A stretch of DNA of 64,000 nucleotides from Luteimonas marina (lineage in GTDB: Bacteria > Pseudomonadota > Gammaproteobacteria > Xanthomonadales > Xanthomonadaceae): NCBI RefSeq assembly GCF_007859325.1, contig NZ_VOHK01000001.1:620001-684000 (forward strand), written 5' to 3'. The position numbers were made by a program, and so were the translations under genes. Shown piece by piece: positions 35,671-48,235 of this stretch (position 1 is its first letter; every line of letters starts with the position of its first letter). The notes beneath the pieces were generated by a model, which worked only from the letters and a program-made list of their open reading frames with translations, searched no databases and was not told where the DNA came from.

Positions 35671-36209
35671 CCCAGCCTGAGGTGTTCGAGATGGTCCAGC
35701 GGGTGCGGCGCTTGACCGAATGGTGCCGCGGCTACCGGGCGGATCCGGCAAACGCTGGAAAGACCTACGGCCAGTTCTGGACAGAGCACGACGCCTACGA
35801 CCCCGAGCTGTTGCGGATTCTCGAGGGATACCGAGGGCAGACCATCCCCGAACCGCTGAAGGCGGCCTGCATCCAGCTGTGGATTGCGCTCGATGCCGGC
35901 GAGTGGGACAGCGTTAGCCGCGGCTCCCGGCTACTGGTGAGCGAGATCTTCGGCCTAGGACCCAGCGCTCGTTCGCCGGAACGCGCCTGGCTCGATCGGC
36001 ACCTCGACGAACTGGCGCGGCGCATACGGCACATGGTGGAGACCATCCAGCCGGAATACGTCATGGAAGAGTTCGCCGGATACGCCGACGGCATCCGCGA
36101 CGCCGCGCCGACCGAACACTTGCCGCACGTCGACGCTCGACTCGACTGCATCCTCCACAAAGCGGGTCTTGTGCCCGGAGACCCAGAGGAACCCTGTGAT
36201 GACGCCTGA
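35667..36209 (+). CDS. Unknown protein in SRAP operon (180 aa)
   Basis: This helical, acidic 180-residue protein overlaps the SRAP stop by 4 bases (GTGA), so it is co-translated. Segments such as WTEHDAYDPELLRILEGYRG and HLDELARRIRHMVETIQPEY suggest a helical bundle. It has no signal peptide or membrane segment. No family was recognised. Its coupling makes it a candidate partner of the SRAP protein. Confidence 0.6.
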   Translation: MTQPEVFEMVQRVRRLTEWCRGYRADPANAGKTYGQFWTEHDAYDPELLRILEGYRGQTIPEPLKAACIQLWIALDAGEWDSVSRGSRLLVSEIFGLGPSARSPERAWLDRHLDELARRIRHMVETIQPEYVMEEFAGYADGIRDAAPTEHLPHVDARLDCILHKAGLVPGDPEEPCDDA

Positions 36210-36453
36210 TCAGCTCGAGGAACGACTCCAGAGGCTGTCGCGCGAGGTCAGCGAGTGGTCGAGCGCCCGCGCAGGCCGCACACCGGCCGAGTTCGCCACC
36301 TGGTTCTGGCGCCGCGCCGAGGACATCAAGGCCGAGGCGGGCGCTGGGCTGGCCGAGCAGACGCACGTGCGGATCCTCGACCTGTGCGACTCCGCCGTCG
36401 ACGCCGGCCTGTTCGGACAAGACGGGAACGAGAACGAGCCATTCCCCGGGTAG
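36199..36453 (+). CDS. Small helical protein in SRAP operon (84 aa)
   Basis: This 84-residue protein begins inside the end of the previous gene (ATG at 36199). It has two predicted helices (LEERLQRLSREVSEWSS and PAEFATWFWRRAEDIKAEAG) and an acidic tail. No known domain was seen. The overlap on both sides marks it as part of the same + strand operon. Confidence 0.55.
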   Translation: MTPDQLEERLQRLSREVSEWSSARAGRTPAEFATWFWRRAEDIKAEAGAGLAEQTHVRILDLCDSAVDAGLFGQDGNENEPFPG

Positions 36454-36809
36454 CTTGCCCCTATTGCTGCAGGCCGGCGGCTCTGCTGCACAGCCAGTCC
36501 CGCGGCTACCCTTACCCGGCCAACTGGGGGCCAGCGTGGAAATGCGCTACTTGTGACGCCTGCATCCGTTGCTACGCGGGCTCCGAGCGGCCGCTTGGGA
36601 GCCTGGCCAACGCGGAGACCCGCGAATGGCGCAGGCGCGCGCATGCTGCGCTGGATGCGTTTTGGCGCGACGGCGGCATGTCCCGCTCCGCCGCGTACCG
36701 ATGGATGGCGAAAGCGATGGGGCTGACCAAAGCCGAGGCCCACATCGGCCGGATGGATCCGGAAGCCTGCCGGCAACTGATTGAGCTAATTGGTCGTCGC
36801 GAACGGTGA
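36384..36809 (+). CDS. DUF3268-like zinc-finger protein
   Basis: The conserved part has CPYCCRPAALL, then WKCATCDACIRCY, PLGSLANAETREWRRRAHAALD and a closing KAEAHIGRMDPEACRQ. This matches the zinc-finger-containing DUF3268 family found on phages and islands. The N-terminus is uncertain. A GTG at 36384 gives 141 residues but the first 25 are Arg-rich and read over the previous gene. An unusual start nearer 36440 is possible. Cys pairs suggest zinc binding and perhaps DNA contact. Confidence 0.6.
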   Translation: MRLRRRRRPVRTRRERERAIPRVACPYCCRPAALLHSQSRGYPYPANWGPAWKCATCDACIRCYAGSERPLGSLANAETREWRRRAHAALDAFWRDGGMSRSAAYRWMAKAMGLTKAEAHIGRMDPEACRQLIELIGRRER

Positions 36810-36812
36810 CGC

Positions 36813-37139
36813 TTACCGACGATGACGGGCGCGTCGGCGGTGCGTTGTTTCTACAGTGCCGAGAGCCGGAGTGCGCATCGTGCACCCGCCGTAAAGCATC
36901 ATCGGCTCACTACCTTCCGCCTTGATCTGCTCCTCCCACTTGCAAGCCCAGGTTTCCACATAACGCCGGCCGGTCGCGTAGGTGGCGAAGAAGGCGTAAC
37001 GCTGTCCTCGCCTATCCGGGCGCGTGTTCACCCGGCAGCGGCCGTCCTCGAGCGCCGTCAGAGTGGCGATCTTCCGGGATTCAAAGTACAGAGCATGGCC
37101 GCCCAGCTCGGGCCGCCATTGGAATTCGATCGGGCACAT
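36813..37139 (-). CDS. Unknown small protein (108 aa)
   Basis: This 108-residue ORF converges with the zinc-finger gene 3 bases away. The start MCPIEFQWRPELGGHALYF and the regular beta-strand spacing (KIATLTALEDGRCRV) look like a real protein, and the basic C-terminus may be natural. No family was recognised, and no partner is suggested by context. Confidence 0.5.
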   Translation of the reverse strand: MCPIEFQWRPELGGHALYFESRKIATLTALEDGRCRVNTRPDRRGQRYAFFATYATGRRYVETWACKWEEQIKAEGSEPMMLYGGCTMRTPALGTVETTHRRRARHRR

Positions 37140-37389
37140 GTGGGCAGGGTACGGCCCGGTGTCTCGCCAGCGGAGACCGTTACGCGCGAGTCCCGCAGTT
37201 GTTGGCGTCAGCTGCGCTCTTTCCAGGGCGCACGCACGTCGGGAGGGCTCCAGGAGTGTGGTCGCATCGTGGGTCGTGAGCTGCTGGCCAGTCGACTGTG
37301 ATCCGTGCGGGCCTCAGCGTCCGTGACGCAGTGCCGAGATCGGCGACAGCCGCCGCCCGGGGCAAGTACAAGCGCTCGTTCTACCGGTT

Positions 37390-37713
37390 CTAAGCCCCGC
37401 TACGCCCGAACGCAAGCCAGATGCACAACAGCGAAATCCCGATCGCCAGCAATGCGTGGAAGCCGGCCGAGACAATCATGCTCGGCGTGAGTTTGTCGAT
37501 TGTGCGGTCAACAATGCGGCGGACTCCGGCAGCAAGCGATGGTATGAAGAGTGCGAGGCCGATCGCAATAGCAAGCCGGAGTGCGCGGAAGAACAGCCAA
37601 GGTGCAGCGCCGCCAACCGACTCACCGACAGCCTCCAACCTTGTCTGCCGCCAGAGATCTTCGACCCTGCTGCCTAGCCGGAACTGAAGGTCCTTCGCGG
37701 CAGCTACTGCCAA
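37390..37713 (-). CDS. Small membrane protein, unknown (107 aa)
   Basis: This 107-residue protein has two hydrophobic segments: LAIAIGLALFIPSLAA at about 47-62 and FHALLAIGISLLCIWLAF at about 85-102. A soluble charged N-terminus precedes them. It must start at TTG 37713 because no ATG or GTG is in frame nearby, which lowers confidence. It would sit in the inner membrane. It is isolated, with 250 bases of empty sequence downstream and 464 upstream. Confidence 0.45.
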   Translation of the reverse strand: MAVAAAKDLQFRLGSRVEDLWRQTRLEAVGESVGGAAPWLFFRALRLAIAIGLALFIPSLAAGVRRIVDRTIDKLTPSMIVSAGFHALLAIGISLLCIWLAFGRSGA

Positions 37714-38177
37714 CTCATTGCCCCACAGAACTCACCCGAGTTCCTCGTTCGTTCGACTTACTCGCAAACGGGCCCAATTGCCGTAGACGACAAAAGTACT
37801 TTCGGAGCATCGCTTGACCCCTTAGGTGCGCATGTCGCTCATGGTACGGCCGACGTTCGCTGCGCTTTGCGCGAAGCGCACGGCTTTCGCGTGCCAAGTG
37901 CAGAGCGCTCGAAGCGGGTGGGCAGGGCGAGGAATTCGCCAAACGCTTCCCAAAACGAGTTTGGGCCGCCTCTAGCAGCCCTCAGTCGTTGATTCCGGTC
38001 ACTACCGTGAAAGGGTAGTTTCCGAGGAATCGATCGGGTCAGGCCGGCCATCCACTCTTTGGCGAGAGCGGACCTCGGAAGACCAGAGATTAGGCAGCGT
38101 TATCGTGGCTAGCAGCCGACAAGTTCGCCTGCGCTGCGTGTTTTTGCGTCCGGCGGCCTCCAGATACCGTTCGAGGC
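37714..38177. other. Gene-poor border between accessory island and metal island
   Basis: These 464 bases carry only short overlapping ORFs with no ribosome sites or recognisable protein features. I see no tRNA, integrase or clear terminal repeat. It may hold a recombination scar joining the two islands, but nothing in the sequence proves that. Confidence 0.45.
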
Positions 38178-38609
38178 TCATGAGCGGCACCCCGGTTCCG
38201 GACATGAAACCTGGGCGCTGCCCGGCCGGCGCAGTGCCCCCAGGATGGTGCACGTTCCGCGCTCGCCGCCGGCGCAGTCGGCAATGACCCGTTCCAGTTC
38301 CGACGCCATACGCTGCAACTCTGCGATGCGCCCCTGGATATCGGCCAGATGGGTGCGGGCCATGGCGTCGACGTCGCGGCACGACATGGTGGGGTCGTCG
38401 TCCAGGCGCAGCAGGCTGCGGATCTCCTCCAGGCTGAAGCCCAGCTCGCGCCCTCGGCTGATGAAGCGCAGCCGGTCGACATCGGCGGGGGTGTAGGAGC
38501 GATAGCCGCTGTGCGTGCGCTTGGGCGGCGACACCAGGCCCGAGCGCTCGTAGTAGCGGATGGTCTCCAGGTGGCAGCCACTGGCGGCGGCCGCTTCGCT
38601 GATCTTCAC
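38178..38609 (-). CDS. MerR-family metal regulator, CadR/PbrR/ZntR-like
   Basis: This 143-residue regulator starts at GTG 38609 (MKISEAAAASGCHLETIRYY). It has the winged-helix DNA-binding domain (to about residue 70) and a dimerisation helix. Cys77, Cys112 and Cys120 are spaced as in divalent-metal MerR sensors, and a Cys-rich tail (SCPEPGC) resembles CadR/PbrR. It diverges from a CDF exporter across a classical MerR promoter. It probably activates the cation exporter and czc genes when Zn, Cd or Pb is in excess; which metal is not decidable. Confidence 0.88.
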   Translation of the reverse strand: MKISEAAAASGCHLETIRYYERSGLVSPPKRTHSGYRSYTPADVDRLRFISRGRELGFSLEEIRSLLRLDDDPTMSCRDVDAMARTHLADIQGRIAELQRMASELERVIADCAGGERGTCTILGALRRPGSAQVSCPEPGCRS

Positions 38610-38613
38610 GTGC

Positions 38614-38644
38614 TTGACTCCGTAGCTACTACAGACTTTATCCT
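38614..38644 (+). promoter_or_regulatory. MerR-type metal promoter/operator for the CDF-czc genes
   Basis: TTGACT (38614-38619) and TATCCT (38639-38644) are separated by 19 bases, the overlong spacer that MerR activators correct by DNA twisting. The spacer contains ACTC-CGTAGCTACTACAGA-type symmetry. It lies directly next to the regulator start and 56 bases before the CDF gene. Confidence 0.85.
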
Positions 38645-38699
38645 TCGCCGCATTCCGCCGCCACCCTGGCCGGGTGGCATCTGTTCGACGAGGACCCCG

Positions 38700-39317
38700 A
38701 TGAGCGATTGCGGCTGCCACCATGAGGCAAAGAACGCACAGGAGCGGCGCGTACTGCGCATCGCCCTGGTGCTCAACGCCGCCATGGCGGTGATCGGCGG
38801 CCTTGCCGGCTGGATCGCCCAGTCGACCGGCCTGCTGGCCGACGCCCTGGACATGCTGTCCGACGCCACCGCCTACGCGATCGGCCTGGTGGCCATTGGG
38901 CGCACCGCCCGCTTCAAGGCGAGCGCGGCCTGGCTCAGTGGCAGCGTGCTGCTCGTGCTCGGTATCGGCGTGCTGGTGGAGGTGGGCCGGCGCGTCGTCT
39001 ATGGCGCCGAGCCGCTCAGCGGCTGGATGATCGGCACCGCGCTGCTGTCGCTTGCGGTCAACGTCACCGTCCTGCGCCTGCTTGCCCCGCTGAAGGCGGG
39101 CGAGGTCCACCTGCGTGCCACTTGGCTGTTCACCCGCGCCGACGTGGTGGCCAACATCGGCGTCATCCTGGCCGGTGTATTGGTACTTTGGCTCGCCACC
39201 CCGTACCCGGATTACGTCATCGGCACCCTGATCGGCCTGTACGTGATCAAGGAAGCCATCGAGATCCTCGGCGATGCCCGCCGTGCCCGCGCCGAATCGA
39301 AATCGCCCTCTGCATGA
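38700..39317 (+). CDS. Short cation diffusion facilitator (CDF) exporter
   Basis: This 205-residue inner-membrane protein has about six membrane segments. It has a Cys/His start (CGCHHE), an Asp pair in LLADALDMLSDATAYA and TRADVVANIGVI later, matching CDF transport-site regions. It lacks the usual C-terminal cytoplasmic domain (family about 300 residues). It probably exports Zn, Cd or Co against protons. The stop overlaps the next start (ATGA), so it is coupled to the His-rich protein. Confidence 0.83.
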   Translation: MSDCGCHHEAKNAQERRVLRIALVLNAAMAVIGGLAGWIAQSTGLLADALDMLSDATAYAIGLVAIGRTARFKASAAWLSGSVLLVLGIGVLVEVGRRVVYGAEPLSGWMIGTALLSLAVNVTVLRLLAPLKAGEVHLRATWLFTRADVVANIGVILAGVLVLWLATPYPDYVIGTLIGLYVIKEAIEILGDARRARAESKSPSA

Positions 39318-39673
39318 CCTCGCGCCGTCCCCCGCTGTCCCTCTGTCGCTGGCTGATGCTGGCGGCATTGGCGTTGAGCGTGGTCCTGCAGCCGGTGCTG
39401 GGCTCGGTGAGCGAATTGCACGAGCTGTCGCACGGCGCCGCGAGCGTGCACGACATCAGCGAAACCGGAGCGCCCGATGAAGAGGGCAATGCCGCCGGCA
39501 CGCTGCACGTCATGCACCACTTGGCTCACTGCTGCGGGCATGTGGTGCCTACACCCGCTGCACCGCTGGTGCTGCCCCGGATCAGTCACAGCGAACCCAC
39601 GAACCTGACGGACTCGCGCCTTGTGCCTAGCGGGCGATGGCTCGCCCCCTTCCGACCTCCGATCTCGGCCTGA
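39314..39673 (+). CDS. Exported His-rich protein, CzcI-like
   Basis: This 119-residue protein has a hydrophobic signal or anchor at about 11-30. A His/Cys-bearing region follows (HELSHGAASVHD, HVMHHLAHCCGH). It sits exactly where CzcI-like periplasmic metal-binding proteins lie, ahead of czcC. It may bind metal or modulate induction. The sequence is weakly conserved, so the CzcI comparison rests on position and composition. Confidence 0.6.
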   Translation: MTSRRPPLSLCRWLMLAALALSVVLQPVLGSVSELHELSHGAASVHDISETGAPDEEGNAAGTLHVMHHLAHCCGHVVPTPAAPLVLPRISHSEPTNLTDSRLVPSGRWLAPFRPPISA

Positions 39674-39726
39674 CGCCCCACCGGCGCTGATGCCGGCTTC
39701 TGGCCCTTTCCGATTGGAGTGTTTCC

Positions 39727-41000
39727 ATGTCTGTGCGACTTGCGGCGTTCGCCGCACTGGTCGCCGTGTCCGCCATTGCATGGCCGGCGAACGCGGCTGA
39801 TCGACTCTCCCTGGACGACGCATTTGCGCGCGTCGCCGAATCCCATCCCGATCTGCGCCTGCTCGGGGCGCGACACAACGTGCTCGCCGCCGAACTGGGC
39901 CGCGCAACCCTGCGCCCCCCACTGGTCGCCGGCGCCAGCGTCGAGAACGCTTTCGGCACCGGCGAGGCGAGTGGCCTGAGCGGCGCGGAGCTGACCCTGA
40001 CCCTGGCGTCGGTGCTGGAGCGTGGCGGCAAGCTCGATGCGCGTCGCACGCTGGCGCAAAGTCGCATCGATGCCCTGGCGGTCGAGCGCGAGGCCCGGCG
40101 CCTCGACCTGCTGGCGGAAGTCGCGCGTCGCTACTTGGCGATGGTCGCCGCGCAACGCCAGCGCGAGATCGCCGAGCTCGACATTGCCCAGCGGCAACGT
40201 ACCGTCGCCGGAGCACGGCAACGGCTGCAGGCCGGCGCTTCGCCCGAGTCGGTCGTGCTGACCGCGCAGGCGGCCCTGGCCCGAGCGGAGTTGGATCGTG
40301 CCCGTGCCGAGCAACGCCATGCGGCGGCGCGGCAGCACCTGGCCGCCCTGTGGGGCGAGCGATCACCCACATTCGACGCGGTGGCTGGCGACCCGACGGT
40401 CCTGCCCGAGGTGCCTGCGTTTGCCACCCTGGCGAGCTTGCTGGAACAGACGCCCGAGCTTGCGCAGTTCGTCGGTGAGCGCCGTATCCGTGAGGCGCGC
40501 CTGCAACTCGCGCGTGCCGATGCCAAGGCGGATCTGGATTGGGAAGTCGGCATCCGCAGGTTGCAGTCAACAGACGACTTGGCCCTCGTGGGCATTGTGT
40601 CGATGCCGCTGGGCGCGAGTCGCCGCGCGCAGCCGGAGATCCGCGTGGCCGAGGCCGAACTCACCGCGCTGGAGATCGAACGCGAGTCCAAGGGGCTGTC
40701 GCTGTATTCGACACTGGCCGAAGCGCACGGGCGCTACCTCACGGCGCAGGTGGAGCTGGATCGGCTGCGCACCGACGTGATGCCCAAGCTCGCCAGGGCC
40801 GAAGCGGCGGCCGAGCGCGCCTACCGCGCCGGGGCCATCAGCTACCTGGAATGGGCGCAGTTGCAGTCCGAACGCACCGCCGCGCGCAAACAACAACTCG
40901 ACGCCGCGTTTGAAGCCCAGCGCGCCCTTATCGAAATCCAACGCCTGACCGGAGCGCCTTTCGTGGCGGCACCGACACGGGCGACGCAAGGAGACACCCC

Positions 41001-41004
<4 letters not shown>
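39727..41004 (+). CDS. czcC: Outer-membrane efflux factor CzcC
   Basis: This 425-residue TolC-family protein has a signal peptide (cut after PANA) and two repeats of long Ala/Gln/Arg-rich helices and strands (for example LAEVARRYLAMVAAQRQ and LYSTLAEAHGRYLTAQ). It forms the outer-membrane channel of the CzcCBA tripartite pump. A GGAGTG site precedes the start, and the stop overlaps the start of czcB by 4 bases. Confidence 0.9.
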
Positions 41005-45159
<4,155 letters not shown>

Positions 45160-45201
45160 TCGAAACTTCATGCAGGCTGCGGCCACTTAGGAGCACAAGA
45201 C

Positions 45202-45360
45202 ATGGGTGCAGGACACGATCACGGGCTGGGCGAAGTCCAGCATGAGAAACCGTTGTGGTGGGCCTTCGGACTCACCGCCGCCTTCCTGGTCGCCGAGGTG
45301 GTGGGTGGCCTCGTCACCAACAGCTTGGCGCTGCTGTCCGACGCGGCTCACATGGCCACC
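45202..45360 (+). pseudogene. czcD: czcD 5' fragment cut by an insertion sequence
   Basis: The first 53 codons encode a typical CzcD N-terminus: an HDHGLGEVQHEKPLWWAFGL lead and a first membrane segment. The NSLALLSDAAHMAT transport-site motif of CDF proteins follows. After HMAT the reading frame runs into an IS3-family element and never returns. The remaining about 250 codons are not found elsewhere in the window, so a deletion accompanied or followed the insertion. The upstream short CDF exporter may compensate. Confidence 0.88.
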
Positions 45361-45424
45361 GAGGGTTCACCGCCGTTTTTACGGACACTTACGAGAAGGC
45401 CGATCGAGGCCATGAGGAGTGTTC

Positions 45425-45712
45425 ATGTCGAAGCGAAGGAAGTTCAGTGCAGAGTGCAAGCGTGGCGCGCTTGAGCAGGCGAGCCAGCCTGGCGTCAGCT
45501 GCGCTCAGGTGGCACGGGAGCTGGGGATCCGGGACACGCTGCTGACCCGCTGGAAGCGAGAGGCCCAGAGCCAAGGCAAGGTGGCCTTCGGCGGCACCGG
45601 CACGCCCCGGGATGAGGAACTCGCCCGCCTGAAGCGCGAGCTGGCCCGGGTGAAGAAGGAGCGGGATTTTTTAAGAGAAGCGGCGACGTTCTTTGCCAAG
45701 GGATCGTCCTGA
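45425..45712 (+). CDS. IS3-family transposase OrfA
   Basis: This 95-residue OrfA has a helix-turn-helix ([20 protein letters not shown], then [18 protein letters not shown]) and a leucine-zipper helix ([21 protein letters not shown]). In IS3 elements OrfA regulates, and OrfAB, made by -1 frameshifting, is the transposase. A slippery T TTT TTA heptamer is present at 45667-45673 near its end. Confidence 0.88.
   Translation: MSKRRKFSAECKRGALEQASQPGVSCAQVARELGIRDTLLTRWKREAQSQGKVAFGGTGTPRDEELARLKRELARVKKERDFLREAATFFAKGSS
45667..45673 (+). promoter_or_regulatory. -1 ribosomal frameshift heptamer T TTT TTA
   Basis: In the OrfA frame the codons are GAT TTT TTA, so the heptamer TTTTTTA is correctly phased for simultaneous slippage. 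Slipping by -1 enters the OrfB frame, which is open here. This is the expected IS3 mechanism for OrfAB. Confidence 0.65.
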
Positions 45713-46580
45713 GGTATCAGGCGATCGAACGTTGCCGCGATGAGTTCCCGGTTCGGCTGATGTGCCGCTGCCTGCGGGTCTCGGCCAGTGGTTACTACGA
45801 CTGGAGCAAGCGCCTGCCAAGCACCCGCCAGCTCGACAACGAGCGCTTGCTCGACCGCATCCGTGAGCTGCATGAAGACAGCCGGGGCACGCTGGGCGCC
45901 GGTCGGATGCAGGAAGATCTGGCCGATGCCGGCGAACCCGTCAGCCTGAACCGGGTGGCGCGCCTGATGGCTGAAGATGGCCTGCAGGGCTGGCCGCGGC
46001 CGAAGCGGCGTGGGCAGCGTGGCCGGCCCGCGCTGACGCCGCCGGGCGTGCGCAACCTGCTCGAACGGGACTTCACTGCGCTGGAGCCGGAGACCAAGTG
46101 GGTCACCGACATCACCGAACTCAAGACCGGCAGGGCAAGCTGTGCCTGTGCATCGTGCTGGACCTGTTCGACCAGCGCGTGGTGGGCTGGTCGATGCACC
46201 ATCGGCAGGATCGGCAGATGGTGATCCGGGCCGTGCAGATGGCGGTCTGGCAGCGTCAGGGCAGCGACCCGGTGATCCTGCATTCCGATCGCGGCAGCCA
46301 GTTCCGGAGCGGCGACTACCAGCGTTACCTGGCGGCCAACGAACTGGTGTGCTCGATGAGCGCGGTGGGCCATTGCGGTGACAACGCGGCGTGCGAAGGC
46401 TTCTTCGGCCTGCTCAAGCGCGAGCGGGTCCACCGCATGACGTATCCGACACCCGATGCCGCCAGGGCTGATGTGTTCGAATACATCGAGCGGTTCCACA
46501 ACCCGAGGATGCGGCGCAGGGTGGCCAGGAAAGACCGGAAGCTGTCAGCTCTTTTACAACCGTCCGTGATTTCGGGGTAG
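45712..46580 (+). pseudogene. IS3-family transposase OrfB, frameshifted
   Basis: OrfB has the HTH_21-like part ([20 protein letters not shown]) and the DDE core: WVTDITEL (Asp), HSDRGSQF (Asp) and CEGFFGLLKRE (Glu). The frame breaks near 46125-46135. The sequence encoding TG-x-GKLCLC lacks one G compared with the expected GGC GAG GGC, so the first Asp and the later D/E are in different frames. The transposase is therefore inactive unless frameshifted twice. Typical length about 270 residues. Confidence 0.85.
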
Positions 46581-46868
46581 AACCCCGCGGTACGGATGGT
46601 GCTGGAGCATCAGGGCGAGCACGGATCGCAGTGGGCGGCGATTGTCTCGATCGCAGGCAAGGTAGGGTGCACGCCCGAGTCGCTGCGTCGCTGGGTCCGT
46701 CAGGCCGAGCGTGACCGCGGCTTGCGCAGCGGGCCGACTACCGACGAGCAGGCGCGGATAAAGGCGTTGGAGCGGGAAGTACGCGAGCTGCGCCAGGCCA
46801 ACGAGATCCTGCGCAAGGCGTCAGCGTATTTTGCCCAGGCGGAGCTCGACCGCCGGTTCAAGCCATGA
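46578..46868 (+). pseudogene. Truncated OrfA of a second IS3-family element
   Basis: The reading frame opens after a TAG with [20 protein letters not shown] and runs to [20 protein letters not shown]. That is typical of the IS51/IS1404-like OrfA subgroup and different from the first OrfA. The usual N-terminal dozen residues are missing and no matching OrfB follows. It is a remnant trapped inside the right part of the larger insertion. Confidence 0.75.
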
Positions 46869-46910
46869 GAGGGTCGGCAGGGATTCGTGTAAAAACGGGC
46901 CGAAAGTGAG

Positions 46911-47336
46911 CTAACTGCCTGTCGCAGCTGGCTTTCTTGGCCGCTCCAGAAAATCGAGGGTTGGGCAGCACTCTCCCGCCGGCACTTGGGCGCACCGCGC
47001 TATCTTCTGTTCGAGATCCCTCTCCAGCTGTCGCAGCTCGCGGATTCGTAGACGGACATCGACGAGCTTTCGCTCGGTCAGCTGACGGGTCTGCTCGCAA
47101 GAACGTTCGCCTGTGATCTCTAGCAGGCCAGCGATCTCGTCGAGGCTGAATCCCATCATCTGAGCGCGCCGGATGAACTGAAGCCGATTGACATCGTTTT
47201 CGTCGTAACGACGCACGCCTCCTATGGGTCGCTCGGGTTGACGCAGCAGCCTACGTCGCTGGTAGTAGCGCACGGTTTCGACGTGCACATCGGCCGCCGC
47301 CGCCAGCCGGCTGATCGTAAACGTGTTCGGACGCAC
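46911..47336 (-). CDS. merR: Mercury-responsive regulator MerR
   Basis: This 141-residue regulator starts at GTG 47336. It has the winged helix (LAAAADVHVETVRYYQRR) and a long dimer helix. Cys80, Cys115 and Cys124 have the exact 35 and 9 spacing of Hg(II)-binding cysteines in MerR, in CAQVPAGECC. It is divergent from merT; its start lies only 3 bases from the -35 box, so MerR should repress its own transcription. Confidence 0.9.
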   Translation of the reverse strand: MRPNTFTISRLAAAADVHVETVRYYQRRRLLRQPERPIGGVRRYDENDVNRLQFIRRAQMMGFSLDEIAGLLEITGERSCEQTRQLTERKLVDVRLRIRELRQLERDLEQKIARCAQVPAGECCPTLDFLERPRKPAATGS

Positions 47337-47339
47337 GGC

Positions 47340-47371
47340 TTGACTCCGTACCTAGGTACAGAGGCTAGTAT
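47340..47371 (+). promoter_or_regulatory. mer operator-promoter
   Basis: TTGACT (47340-47345) and TAGTAT (47366-47371) are 20 bases apart. Between them is the perfect palindrome GTACCTAGGTAC (47348-47359) inside the CCGTAC...-type mer dyad. This is the standard MerR-activated arrangement. The -10 box ends 6 bases before the merT ATG. Confidence 0.85.
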
Positions 47372-47377
47372 ACTCTG

Positions 47378-47734
47378 ATGCAAACAACCCCGGCCAAATC
47401 GTCTGTTCCAGCCATCGTTGGCGCGAGCATCGCCGCCATTGGCGCATCGGTCTGCTGCGTCGTGCCGCTGGTGCTGGTCCTGCTGGGCATCAGTGGCGCC
47501 TGGATCGGCACCCTGACAGCTCTCGATCCCTTGAGGCCCTGGTTCAGCGCCGCCGCCGTACTGTCCTTGGCCGTGGCGTTTTGGATGCTGTATCGACCGG
47601 CGGCACGGTGCGGTGTGGATGGCAGTTGCATCGCCCCGGACGCTCTGCGACGCAGGCGACGTTGGCTCTGGTTGGCGACAGCCCTCATCGTCCTGTTGCT
47701 GCTGTTTCCCTATTACATCGTCTGGATTCTGTAG
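47378..47734 (+). CDS. merT: Mercuric ion transporter MerT
   Basis: This 118-residue inner-membrane protein has three hydrophobic helices. The vicinal pair Cys26-Cys27 lies in the first helix (GASVCCVVPLVLVLL) and a second pair (Cys78, Cys84) in the cytoplasmic loop. MerT passes Hg(II) from MerP into the cytoplasm, normally to MerA. No ribosome site precedes the ATG, and the promoter's -10 lies only 6 bases away. merP follows after 8 bases. Confidence 0.92.
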   Translation: MQTTPAKSSVPAIVGASIAAIGASVCCVVPLVLVLLGISGAWIGTLTALDPLRPWFSAAAVLSLAVAFWMLYRPAARCGVDGSCIAPDALRRRRRWLWLATALIVLLLLFPYYIVWIL

Positions 47735-47742
47735 GAGGCGCG

Positions 47743-48030
47743 ATGCACAAGTGGATACTGGCCCTGGTGGCTGCTCTGTCGGTCGGTGCCGCTCTTGCGA
47801 CGCCCGCAACCGTAGTGATGCTCGATGCTGAGAACATGACCTGTCCCGCCTGCGGCATCACCATCAGGAAGGCGCTGGAGAAGGTGCCGGGCGTGGCCGA
47901 TGTGAAGGTGGACACCCGGGCTGAAACAGTCACGGTGACGTTCGAATCGAGCCAGACCGATGCAGCCGGAATCGCGCGTGCAGTCACGGAAGCAGGCTTC
48001 CCGGCCAAGGTGCGGACTCGCGGTGAGTGA
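47743..48030 (+). CDS. merP: Periplasmic mercury-binding protein MerP
   Basis: This 95-residue protein has a signal peptide (about 1-20). One heavy-metal-associated domain follows, with Cys34 and Cys37 in NMTCPACGITIRKALEKVPG. MerP scavenges Hg(II) in the periplasm and hands it to MerT. GGAGG precedes the start. The stop is overlapped by the GTG of the next small gene. Confidence 0.92.
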   Translation: MHKWILALVAALSVGAALATPATVVMLDAENMTCPACGITIRKALEKVPGVADVKVDTRAETVTVTFESSQTDAAGIARAVTEAGFPAKVRTRGE

Positions 48031-48235
48031 CGTCAAGCTGGAAGGCGTCTTGACCTGCCCGGAGTGCGGCCATCGGGCGACCGAGACAATGCCCATCACA
48101 GCGTGTCAATTCTTCTATGAGTGCACGGGCTGTGGAGCGGTTTTGCGTCCGCATCAAGGCGACTGCTGTGTGTTCTGCTCGTTCGGAACAGTGCCATGTC
48201 CACCGATCCAACAGAACAATCCCTGTTGTGGTTGA
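48023..48235 (+). CDS. GDCC-motif cysteine-rich protein of mer loci
   Basis: This 70-residue protein uses a GTG inside the end of merP. It has nine or more cysteines: a CPECG knuckle, CTGCGAVL, and the diagnostic GDCCVFCSFGTVPCPPIQ ending in CCG. GDCCVxC proteins accompany mer and other metal genes and probably bind thiophilic metal. It is cytosolic by sequence. With merA absent, this protein could act as a Hg(II) sink, which is inference. Confidence 0.85.
   Translation: MSDVKLEGVLTCPECGHRATETMPITACQFFYECTGCGAVLRPHQGDCCVFCSFGTVPCPPIQQNNPCCG

Larger units (their letters stand above)
45373..46898 (+). mobile_element. IS3-family insertion with a second IS3 orfA nested inside
   Basis: Inverted 10-bp ends CCGTTTTTAC (45373-45382) and GTAAAAACGG (46889-46898) bracket about 1.5 kb. 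Inside are an IS3 orfA, an orfB with a one-base deletion and, beyond it, the orfA of a different IS3 subgroup without its orfB. No clear target duplication is seen, because the czcD remainder is missing on the right side. The element is now defective. Confidence 0.75.
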
